DNA of 10,312 nucleotides, taken from the NCBI GenBank assembly GCA_900547805.1, contig URIE01000062.1, positions 1 to 10,312 of the forward strand. The letters are read 5' to 3'. Source of the DNA: an uncultured Collinsella sp. Lineage in GTDB: Bacteria; Actinomycetota; Coriobacteriia; Coriobacteriales; Coriobacteriaceae. Below are positions 1-5,252 of this stretch, piece by piece (within the stretch, counting starts at the first letter, position 1; every line of letters starts with the position of its first letter). The notes beneath the pieces were generated by a model that did not search any database, had not been told where the DNA came from, and saw only the letters and a program-made list of their open reading frames with translations. The position numbers were made by a program, and so were the translations under genes.

Positions 1-490
1 GCCCAAACCGGCTGCTCCGACACCCGCGCCCAAGCCCGCCTCGCCCGCGCCCAAGTCGTCTGACCTGGGCAAAGCCCCCTGGCTACGCTCCGACAACCCT
101 GCCGGCGCTCCTGCCACGGGTAAGCTCCCGACCGAGCCCGCGCCCCGAGCGCCCGAGCGCGCGTCCGCCCCCAAGGCTCAGCCTGCCGCGCCGTGGGAAT
201 CCGAGCAGGTGCCCTACGACGACGCCATGGTCGGCGGCTTCGCTGGCGATGCGAGCGGGGACGATCTGCCCCCGTTCGACGTGCCGGGTGCGGCGTCCGC
301 GCCCAAGCCCGCTGCAACTGCCCCCAAAGAGGAGGACGCCCCCGCTGCCCCTTGGGAGTCCAACCCCGGCGCCGGCAGCCCCTTCGGCCACCAGGGTGCA
401 GCCCCGAGCATTCCGCAGACCGAGGACGAGGCCAAAGCCCTCATCCGCAGCGTCTTCGGTCAGTCCACCATCTTCAAACCGGTGGAGTAG
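1..490 (+). CDS. dnaX: DNA polymerase III subunit tau/gamma, C-terminal part (partial)
   Basis: The reading frame is open from base 2 to a TAG at 488-490, giving the last 162 residues of a protein whose start lies left of the window. It is a long Pro/Ala-rich, probably disordered tail ending in a short folded-looking segment (DEAKALIRSVFGQSTIF, near residues 142-158 of the visible part). A Pro/Ala-rich linker with a short Ile/Phe-containing end resembles actinobacterial DnaX tails, and the position just before ybaB and recR is the classic dnaX neighbourhood. The family loads the sliding clamp and links polymerase to helicase, but the AAA+ ATPase domain is outside the window, so the call rests on synteny and tail character. 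An 'APW' motif recurs three times (Trp at visible residues 27, 65 and 118; the last two as AAPWES). The gene converges on the minus-strand gene ending at 512, with 21 bases between the stops and no terminator visible there. Confidence 0.78.
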   Translation, partial: PKPAAPTPAPKPASPAPKSSDLGKAPWLRSDNPAGAPATGKLPTEPAPRAPERASAPKAQPAAPWESEQVPYDDAMVGGFAGDASGDDLPPFDVPGAASAPKPAATAPKEEDAPAAPWESNPGAGSPFGHQGAAPSIPQTEDEAKALIRSVFGQSTIFKPVE

Positions 491-511
491 CTGTACGGGC
501 GGGTATACTGC

Positions 512-985
512 TCAAGAAGAGAACCCCTTGCCCGGGCGCATTTGAATTTCGGACATGTGTAGCGTGGTGCCGCGTGTCTCGCATTCGAGCAGGCAGATGC
601 GTGACGGTCGGCCTAGGGTGCTGAGGTCGACACGATACGTCGCGCGGCTGTCCGTGTACTCGACTTGCTCGGCGTCGAGGGTTGCTCCGATTGTCAAGAA
701 AGCGCCTGGTTCGGCACCGACAATCTTGGAGTCCTTTATCTTGACCTTGAACTCTTGGTAGAGGGACGGGCTGTTGTAGTAAATGGTTCGGGTTCCATCG
801 GTGCACTCATCGGTCGCTTCCCATTTGACGGTGGGCTGGTCCGAGCTGGTTATCAGCAGTTCTGCTCCAAAGGCTATAGCATGGGTGATGACAACCAGTA
901 ATGCCCAGCCGACAAAGAGATAGAGAACCACATATGCAACGGGGTGTTTTGAGCGGATGTTTTGGAGCGCGTCGGGGGCATTCAT
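512..985 (-). CDS. Small single-pass membrane protein of unknown function
   Basis: This 157-residue protein is not recognised as any named family. The start is well supported: ATG at 985-983 preceded by GGAGG (993-997 on the minus strand) with a 7-base spacer, and a TATAAT box at 1021-1026. Residues 1-15 are a short polar N-terminus, 16-40 a hydrophobic helix (VAYVVLYLFVGWALLVV), and 41-157 a polar domain with Cys61, Cys131 and Cys135 and alternating beta-like stretches. The topology suggests a membrane anchor with an outer domain; there is no lipobox. It sits on the opposite strand between dnaX and ybaB, genes usually adjacent, and its base composition is less GC-rich than its neighbours, so insertion in this lineage is likely. 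The alternative that it is a shadow ORF is unlikely because the competing plus-strand frames have no Shine-Dalgarno sequence or domain logic. Confidence 0.75.
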   Translation of the reverse strand: MNAPDALQNIRSKHPVAYVVLYLFVGWALLVVITHAIAFGAELLITSSDQPTVKWEATDECTDGTRTIYYNSPSLYQEFKVKIKDSKIVGAEPGAFLTIGATLDAEQVEYTDSRATYRVDLSTLGRPSRICLLECETRGTTLHMSEIQMRPGKGFSS

Positions 986-992
986 GGGGGCA

Positions 993-997
993 CCTCC
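993..997 (-). promoter_or_regulatory. Ribosome binding site of the minus-strand membrane protein gene
   Basis: On the minus strand the sequence reads TTTGGAGGTG, a near-consensus Shine-Dalgarno, with 7 bases to the ATG at 985-983. It decides both the strand and the start of this gene. Confidence 0.75.
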
Positions 998-1020
998 AAA
1001 TTGCTGTCTGTGACAATCAA

Positions 1021-1026
1021 ATTATA
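1021..1026 (-). promoter_or_regulatory. Probable -10 box (TATAAT) for the minus-strand membrane protein gene
   Basis: Reading leftwards there is a perfect TATAAT at 1026-1021, placing the transcription start near 1014 and giving a leader of about 29 bases to the ATG at 985. The -35 region (about 1044-1049, AGGCGG on this strand) does not resemble TTGACA, so the promoter is either weak, activator-dependent or differently spaced. Confidence 0.5.
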
Positions 1027-1129
1027 CCCTGCCATCATGAGCGCCGCCTCGAGCAGCGGTTCGGCATTTTGTTATCTAGCTGGATGCAGAAAATGTCGGA
1101 TTCCGGCTCTACAAGATTTAGCTTTCAAT

Positions 1130-1164
1130 ATTATGCAGATGCGAATTATTCAACTTCGCATAAT
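1130..1164. repeat. Nested, mutually exclusive inverted repeats
   Basis: ATTATGC (1130-1136) is the reverse complement of GCATAAT (1158-1164), and ATGCGAA (1139-1145) is the reverse complement of TTCGCAT (1155-1161). The two right arms overlap at 1158-1161, so only one hairpin can form at a time. The site lies between two divergent promoters and could be a protein-binding site; no regulator is identifiable. Confidence 0.45.
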
Positions 1165-1242
1165 CTTTGGGTGCGGTTTGCACTCCAGGACATGTATATC
1201 GACTGAGGTAGCGTGTCCGCCCCGCTTGCTTGCCCCGCGCCG

Positions 1243-1251
1243 TGGTACGAT
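1243..1251 (+). promoter_or_regulatory. Probable extended -10 promoter element for ybaB-recR
   Basis: TGGTACGAT matches an extended -10 (TGn followed by TACGAT). A possible -35, TTGCTT at 1226-1231, is only 14 bases upstream, so the promoter probably relies on the extended -10. Transcription would start near 1258, leaving a leader of about 69 bases that contains the hairpin at 1271-1307. Confidence 0.4.
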
Positions 1252-1270
1252 TTTTGAGTTTGAAAGTCCC

Positions 1271-1307
1271 GCCGTGCTCCGGCTGCCCTTGCAGCTCGGC
1301 GTGCGGC
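1271..1307 (+). promoter_or_regulatory. Long stem-loop in the ybaB leader
   Basis: Bases 1271-1286 pair with 1291-1307 around a four-base loop (CCTT, 1287-1290): five pairs, a bulged T1296, three pairs, one T-C mismatch, then seven more pairs (two of them G-U). No T-run follows, so it is not an intrinsic terminator. It ends 7 bases before the Shine-Dalgarno AAAGGAG (1315-1321) and may affect mRNA stability or translation. Confidence 0.5.
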
Positions 1308-1326
1308 CGCACGTAAAGGAGCCGTC

Positions 1327-1647
1327 ATGGCCGGTATGAACATGCAGCAGATGATGAAGCAGGCTCGCAAGATGCAGGAGCAGCTTGCCGCCGCGCAGGA
1401 GAACCTCAAGTCCCAGACCGTCGACGCCTCTGCCGGCGGCGGCATGGTCAAGGTGACCGTTAACGGCGAGATGGAGCTCGTCAACCTCACCATCGATCCC
1501 GATGCCCTCGATCCCGAGGACGTCGATATGCTGCAGGACATGATTATGGCTGCCGTCAACGAGGCCGTTCGCGGCGTCAACGAGCTCGCCAACAAGCAGA
1601 TGGGCGCCATCACCGGCGGCCTCAACATCCCGGGCATGCCGTTCTAA
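1327..1647 (+). CDS. ybaB: YbaB/EbfC family nucleoid-associated DNA-binding protein
   Basis: A small homodimeric DNA-binding protein of 106 residues, the normal family length. Known members bind DNA as tweezer-like dimers and help organise the nucleoid; a role with RecR in recombination repair is suggested mainly by gene neighbourhood. The sequence begins with a Met/Gln-rich helix (residues 1-30, MQQMMKQARKMQEQL), has the family's glycine-rich turn and beta region (about 37-58, GGGMVKVTVNGEMELVNLTI), the DPEDVDMLQDMI stretch leading into the C-terminal helix (about 63-90), and a Gly/Pro-rich end (GGLNIPGMPF). The start is fixed by AAAGGAG at 1315-1321, 5 bases before the ATG. recR follows 13 bases downstream, so the two are very likely co-transcribed. 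Confidence 0.95.
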   Translation: MAGMNMQQMMKQARKMQEQLAAAQENLKSQTVDASAGGGMVKVTVNGEMELVNLTIDPDALDPEDVDMLQDMIMAAVNEAVRGVNELANKQMGAITGGLNIPGMPF

Positions 1648-1660
1648 GACGCGCATATAT

Positions 1661-2257
1661 ATGAGTGCCAACCATAGCCTGCAAAAATTGCTCGATGAGC
1701 TGGGTCGCCTGCCGGGCATTGGCCCTAAGTCGGCTCAGCGCATCGCCTATTACCTGTTGGAGGCTGACGCCGAGGAGGCGCGCCGCCTGGCCGAGGCCAT
1801 CCTGGAGGTTAAGCAGGAGGTCCACTTTTGCAGCCGTTGCTTTAACTACGCCACGGCCGACGAGTGCTCCATCTGCCAGGATTCGATGCGCGACACCACT
1901 CGCATTTGCGTGGTGGGCGAGCCGCGCGACGTCCAGGCAATCGAGCGCACGGGCAGCTACCATGGCCTGTACCATGTGCTGGGCGGCGTGATCAGTCCCA
2001 TGGACAAGATTGGCCCCGAGCAGCTGCACATTCGCGAGCTGCTGGCACGCTTGGGCCACGAGGACATCCACGAGGTCATCATCGCCACCAACCCCAATAT
2101 TGAGGGCGAGACCACGGCGAGCTACCTGGCTCGCACTATCAAGCCGCTGGGCGTTGAGGTGTCGCGTCTGGCGAGCGGCCTGCCCGTGGGCGGCGACCTG
2201 GAGTATGCCGACGAGCTTACGCTTGGGCGCGCCATCGAGGCCCGTCGCACGATTTAG
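1661..2257 (+). CDS. recR: Recombination mediator protein RecR
   Basis: A DNA repair protein of 198 residues, the usual RecR length; with RecO (and RecF) it helps load RecA on gapped single-stranded DNA. All family parts are visible: a helix-hairpin-helix near the N-terminus (about residues 7-25, LGRLPGIGPKSAQRIAYYLL), a four-cysteine zinc site (CSRC and CSIC, about residues 57-72), and a Toprim domain with ICVVGEPRD, ATNPNIEGE and the C-terminal SGLPVGGDLEYAD signature. It starts 13 bases after the ybaB stop. No recognisable Shine-Dalgarno precedes the ATG (the preceding bases are GCGCATATAT), suggesting reinitiation or coupling to ybaB translation. It ends at a TAG, followed by an inverted repeat at 2295-2324. 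Confidence 0.97.
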   Translation: MSANHSLQKLLDELGRLPGIGPKSAQRIAYYLLEADAEEARRLAEAILEVKQEVHFCSRCFNYATADECSICQDSMRDTTRICVVGEPRDVQAIERTGSYHGLYHVLGGVISPMDKIGPEQLHIRELLARLGHEDIHEVIIATNPNIEGETTASYLARTIKPLGVEVSRLASGLPVGGDLEYADELTLGRAIEARRTI

Positions 2258-2294
2258 GTGGCGAGCCTGCTCCTGCCGTATGTTTTCCTCGCGA

Positions 2295-2324
2295 CGCACG
2301 GGGTAGTCATAATTTCCCCGTGCG
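2295..2324 (+). terminator. Inverted repeat after recR, possible weak terminator
   Basis: CGCACGGGG (2295-2303) pairs perfectly with CCCCGTGCG (2316-2324) across a 12-base loop. It lies 37 bases after the recR stop, where a terminator is expected, but the following bases (ACTGTAAGTTTG) contain only a poor T-run, so termination would be weak or factor-dependent. Confidence 0.45.
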
Positions 2325-2332
2325 ACTGTAAG

Positions 2333-2348
2333 TTTGTTGTGCAACAAA
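2333..2348. repeat. Palindrome containing GTTGTGCAAC
   Basis: TTTGTTG (2333-2339) and CAACAAA (2342-2348) form a 7-2-7 palindrome. Its core, GTTGTGCAAC (2336-2345), differs by one base from the perfect palindrome GTTGCGCAAC at 2409-2418, 73 bases further on, which overlaps the putative -35 of the next operon. The pair may be binding sites for one regulator. Confidence 0.4.
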
Positions 2349-2373
2349 GATGCTTTGTATCCGCTTATCGCAT

Positions 2374-2393
2374 GGATGCTTCCGCTCGCATCC
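2374..2393 (+). repeat. Short inverted repeat GGATGC / GCATCC
   Basis: GGATGC (2374-2379) pairs with GCATCC (2388-2393) over an 8-base loop, followed by TTAATTTG. It could be a weak terminator-like hairpin or a chance palindrome. Confidence 0.3.
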
Positions 2394-2408
2394 TTAATTT
2401 GCCCATTC

Positions 2409-2418
2409 GTTGCGCAAC
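2409..2418. promoter_or_regulatory. Candidate operator: perfect palindrome GTTGCGCAAC
   Basis: This 10-base perfect palindrome overlaps the putative -35 box TTGCGC (2411-2416) of the downstream operon and has a near-copy at 2336-2345. A bound regulator at this place would be expected to block RNA polymerase; this is inferred from position only. Confidence 0.35.
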
Positions 2419-2440
2419 CTTTTGGGTTCGCTGATACACT
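2411..2440 (+). promoter_or_regulatory. Probable promoter of the anchored protein-kinase-FHA operon
   Basis: The -35 candidate TTGCGC (2411-2416) is 18 bases before TACACT (2435-2440), which is preceded by TGA to form an extended -10 (TGATACACT). Transcription would begin near 2446-2447, giving a leader of about 56 bases to the ATG at 2503. That leader contains the hairpin and T-run at 2463-2487. Confidence 0.45.
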
Positions 2441-2462
2441 CAAATATGGATTCGAATGAATG

Positions 2463-2487
2463 CGCCGCTCCCGAGCGGCGTGTTTTT
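2463..2487 (+). terminator. Terminator-like hairpin between promoter and start codon
   Basis: CGCCGCTC (2463-2470) pairs with GAGCGGCG (2473-2480) and is followed by TGTTTTT (2481-2487), the shape of an intrinsic terminator. With only 2 unpaired bases the top pair probably opens into a 4-base loop. It lies just before the Shine-Dalgarno at 2491-2497 and after the best promoter candidate, so it may act as a leader attenuator. If the true promoter is further downstream, it would simply end transcripts arriving from recR. Confidence 0.5.
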
Positions 2488-2502
2488 GTTGGAGGAGAAC
2501 GC

Positions 2503-3408
2503 ATGCGGCCCGGTGGCACTCAGACAAAGCGCGGCGCCGCGGTGCGCATGCGACGCCGACTGGGCTTGGCGCCTCGGGCGTACGCGCTGCTGTCGTGCTC
2601 GCTGGTGCTGGTCATAGCTGGCGTTTCTGCCTATGGCATGACCGTGCCGTCCATGATACAGGCACATGCCGCATGCGAACCGCGCGTAGGGCATGAGGTC
2701 AAAAGTGATCTGGGCACCACGACTGGATATGCTTGGGCAAGTGTGGTCGCGCATATTGTGTTTGGCACCGACGATGCGGATGGCGCCGAGGCCCCGGACA
2801 ACGAAGTTACGCTTGCCAATGGCAAAACCATCGTGCTCACCAACACCAAGATCATCGATCGGTTGTCCAACAATAGCGTGGCGGCAACGGTGAATAAGGT
2901 CGAGCGGCAGAAGGAGCAGGACGCCCAGCAGTCCGGAAAGCCCGGTAGCTCGGATACTTCTGGCTCTGGCTCGGATTCATCGAGTTCGGGCGGCGGCTCT
3001 GGGTCGGGTTCCTCTACCGGAGGGCCTGGAAACGGCGGCTCGACGGGCGGCAACACTGACAACGATGCAAACTCCGGTGGCCTTTCCGCTGCTGAAGAAG
3101 AGAGCATTCACAGTTGGCTTGTGACCAAGTACAACATGCTCGACGGCTATGTTTCCCGTGCCAATGACGTGGTTTCGACCTATAACTCTACGGGAGATCC
3201 CAGGCCGTGCGACAGCCTGGTCGGGGAGATGTTTGTCATTCGAGCCGAGTTCGGTCGTCAGACATTCTCGCCCCGGTCAAAGTGGTATCAGCAGTATGCC
3301 AATCTGTGGGGCTGTTACACCAACCTATGTCAATGGGTTGGCCATTACGGCGATGATGACGTCGCGCTCGGTAACTTCAACAATAACGTGGCGGCGCTTG
3401 CCCTATGA
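2503..3408 (+). CDS. Membrane-anchored protein with Ser/Gly-rich linker, unknown function
   Basis: A 301-residue protein with no recognised family. The start at ATG 2503 is chosen because GGAGGAG (2491-2497) lies 5 bases upstream; an in-frame ATG at 2446 lacks a ribosome binding site. Layout: a basic N-terminus (1-25, Arg/Lys-rich), one hydrophobic helix (about 26-48), a polar region (49-140; Cys58 just outside the helix), a low-complexity Ser/Gly/Thr linker (about 141-193), and a C-terminal domain (194-301) rich in Trp and Tyr with Cys236, Cys271 and Cys276. The inside-positive rule puts the C-terminus outside the cell. The stop TGA (3406-3408) overlaps the kinase ATG (3405-3407), implying translational coupling and a shared job, perhaps as an outer sensor, cell-wall contact or kinase substrate. 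That role is inference from context only. Confidence 0.82.
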   Translation: MRPGGTQTKRGAAVRMRRRLGLAPRAYALLSCSLVLVIAGVSAYGMTVPSMIQAHAACEPRVGHEVKSDLGTTTGYAWASVVAHIVFGTDDADGAEAPDNEVTLANGKTIVLTNTKIIDRLSNNSVAATVNKVERQKEQDAQQSGKPGSSDTSGSGSDSSSSGGGSGSGSSTGGPGNGGSTGGNTDNDANSGGLSAAEEESIHSWLVTKYNMLDGYVSRANDVVSTYNSTGDPRPCDSLVGEMFVIRAEFGRQTFSPRSKWYQQYANLWGCYTNLCQWVGHYGDDDVALGNFNNNVAALAL

Positions 3409-5249
3409 TGATCGATCTTGCATCCACCACACCACAATCGCTCGGTCGCGATCCCATGGTCGGCCTGCGCCTGGCGCGTGTCGACGGGTTTGAGCCGGCC
3501 ATTGCGCTCGGTCAGGACGAACTGCCTGCCTATCTGCGTCGTTTTACGATGCTGTTTGCCGACGATGCCACCATGCGCCGTGGCGGTATCGGCCGCGTGA
3601 CGCGTGCCGTCAACGCCCAAGGCGAGGCCGTGGCGCTCAAGCAGCTCATCTTGCCGGCGCGCGATGAGTTCGACGACGATGCCGCTCACGAGGCGCTGGT
3701 CGCCAAGTTCAAGGCAGCGTTTCGCGAGGAATACGAATGCCATCGTGCCCTTTCGGGCCTTAAGGGCTTTCCCCGCCTCTATGGCTGGGGCGAGGTCGAC
3801 GGTGTGCCTGCAATTGTCATGGAATGGGTCGAGGGCGAGACGCTTGCCCGCTTGCGTTCGCGACTCGCCGTGGATGATGCCGGACGCCTGTCGCCGCTTG
3901 TGGCGGCGCGTCTGGGTCGCGACCTGTTCGATCTGCTCTGCCGTATGAGTCTGGTGGGTGAGGGCTTTGTCCATCGCGATATCTCGCCCGCTAATATTAT
4001 GGTGCGTACGGCGCGTCTACCGCTTGACCGGCAGCTTGCCGAGGGCACCTTTGACCTGTGCCTGATCGACTTTGGCTCGTCGCTGGCGCTCGAGCCTGCG
4101 TCGGCCGTGGCCGGTACCGGCGGCAAGGCGTCGTTTACGGAGCGTTATGCCACGCTGCGTCGCGCGACGGTTGCCTATGCCCCGCCCGAGATGCTCACCG
4201 ACGATATTCCCGACCTGCGCGCTTTGCGTATGTCGCCGGCGATCGACGTCTATGCCGCGGCAAGCACGGTTTACGAGCTCATTGCCGGCGTCGCGCCATA
4301 CGAAGCCGCGCCGAGCACTTCGGGCACCTCGGGTTCGCGCAAAAAGACGCGCGACATCGCGAGCCCCTATCGTCTCAAGATGGACACGCGGCCCGACTAT
4401 CCCATTGGTGCCCATGCGCCCGGTTGCGATTTGACTCAGCTGCTTCGTCGTGAGCCCGATGTGGCGCTCGCCGCGGCCGAGCAGGCCCAGCAGCTAGGGC
4501 TTGAGCCGGATTCCGAAGAGCTACGCGATGCGCTGGCGTTTGTCGATGCCCAGCTGTTCGACGTGGTGATGGCCTGTCTGTCCAGTCATCAAAAAGATCG
4601 TCCCGAGCCGGCGGCGGTCGAGGCGGCGCTCTCGGCGTTTTGTGACCACTATGCGCAAAATGTCGGTCGTTCGCTTCGCGGCGAGCCGCTCACGCCGTGC
4701 CCCATGGATGCGTCTGGCCGCGCGGTTCGTCGCGCGCTGATGGTCGGCGCGACGGTCGTCTGTGGCGTGGTTTGGGCTGTGGTCGTGGTTTCGGCCGCGC
4801 TGCTGGCGTCGGGCGCCCGCGTGACGGCGACTTTGGGATCGCTCGTGTGGTCTGGGTCGCTACCGGGTATTATTGCCGCACTGGCGTTGGCGCTGCCAGG
4901 CATAGCCGGCGTTACCGCGGGGGCACTTGCGTGCAATCGGCGCTCGGGGTTCCTGCAGGGTGTGCTTGCGCTTTCTGCCTGCGAGGTTCCGGTGCTGGTT
5001 GTGGCTGCATGTAGCGTATTTTCCCAACGCGCCGTGATGGGCGGCCTTGTTGCCGCTCTGGTTGCAACCTATACGCTTGCGTGGTTTTTGCTGGCGACTG
5101 GTTTTGCCTTTGAGCTGCCTGCTTTGGCACCGCGACGCACAAAAGGCCAGATGGCAACACCGCTTGCCGGTGGAGCCGCAGCCGCCCGCGTCTTCGGCGG
5201 ACCCGTCGATGCATCGTCCGACTCTATTTCTACGACCAAGGAGGCCTAG
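3405..5249 (+). CDS. Membrane-bound Ser/Thr protein kinase with C-terminal transmembrane domain
   Basis: A 614-residue Hanks-type protein kinase that should phosphorylate Ser or Thr at the inner face of the membrane. Visible motifs: a Gly-rich loop at 57-65 (MRRGGIGRV), ATP-binding Lys79 in VALK, catalytic HRD at 190-192 with Asn197 (HRDISPANI), metal-binding DFG at 222-224, APPE at 259-262, Asp281 in DVYAAAS, and the late Arg399 (KDRP). The first glycine of the loop is replaced by Arg58. An insert follows at about 301-375. From about residue 443 four hydrophobic segments (about 443-469, 485-508, 517-538, 545-570) form a membrane domain ending in a short tail, with no PASTA or other outer sensor domain. 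It starts within the upstream stop (ATGA) and the FHA gene begins 3 bases after its stop. The activating signal and targets are not visible. Confidence 0.92.
   Translation: MMIDLASTTPQSLGRDPMVGLRLARVDGFEPAIALGQDELPAYLRRFTMLFADDATMRRGGIGRVTRAVNAQGEAVALKQLILPARDEFDDDAAHEALVAKFKAAFREEYECHRALSGLKGFPRLYGWGEVDGVPAIVMEWVEGETLARLRSRLAVDDAGRLSPLVAARLGRDLFDLLCRMSLVGEGFVHRDISPANIMVRTARLPLDRQLAEGTFDLCLIDFGSSLALEPASAVAGTGGKASFTERYATLRRATVAYAPPEMLTDDIPDLRALRMSPAIDVYAAASTVYELIAGVAPYEAAPSTSGTSGSRKKTRDIASPYRLKMDTRPDYPIGAHAPGCDLTQLLRREPDVALAAAEQAQQLGLEPDSEELRDALAFVDAQLFDVVMACLSSHQKDRPEPAAVEAALSAFCDHYAQNVGRSLRGEPLTPCPMDASGRAVRRALMVGATVVCGVVWAVVVVSAALLASGARVTATLGSLVWSGSLPGIIAALALALPGIAGVTAGALACNRRSGFLQGVLALSACEVPVLVVAACSVFSQRAVMGGLVAALVATYTLAWFLLATGFAFELPALAPRRTKGQMATPLAGGAAAARVFGGPVDASSDSISTTKEA
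5238..5244 (+). promoter_or_regulatory. Ribosome binding site of the FHA gene inside the kinase 3' end
   Basis: AAGGAGG lies within the last codons of the kinase gene, 8 bases before the ATG at 5253. It fixes the FHA gene start and indicates strong translation initiation within an operon. Confidence 0.75.
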
Positions 5250-5252
5250 GTC

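Larger units (their letters stand above)
986..1326. other. Divergent intergenic spacer between the minus-strand gene and ybaB
   Basis: This 341-base gap carries no convincing gene; the short ORFs crossing it lack ribosome binding sites and protein-like composition. It holds the leftward TATAAT promoter, an AT-rich patch (about 1060-1200) with alternative inverted repeats at 1130-1164, an extended -10 box for ybaB at 1243-1251 and a strong hairpin at 1271-1307. I looked for a signal recognition particle RNA or a tRNA, sometimes found beside dnaX, and saw neither. Confidence 0.7.

Noticed and set aside
1255..1320. Signal recognition particle RNA near dnaX
   Set aside because: The hairpin lacks the conserved GGAAG/AGCA-type apical loop motif of that RNA, and the sequence runs directly into the ybaB ribosome binding site.
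962..1339. Plus-strand frame across the spacer before ybaB
   Set aside because: It has no Shine-Dalgarno, covers promoter and hairpin elements, and overlaps the ybaB start.
1622..2527. A 301-codon minus-strand frame opposite recR
   Set aside because: It overlaps the clearly real recR and runs across an intergenic region; the composition is that of a shadow frame.
5241..5252. A 12-base identity (GAGGCCTAGGTC) between the kinase 3' end and the nifJ 3' end at 10201-10212
   Set aside because: Both encode the C-terminal Glu-Ala plus stop with the same preferred codons; three extra matching bases are easily chance.
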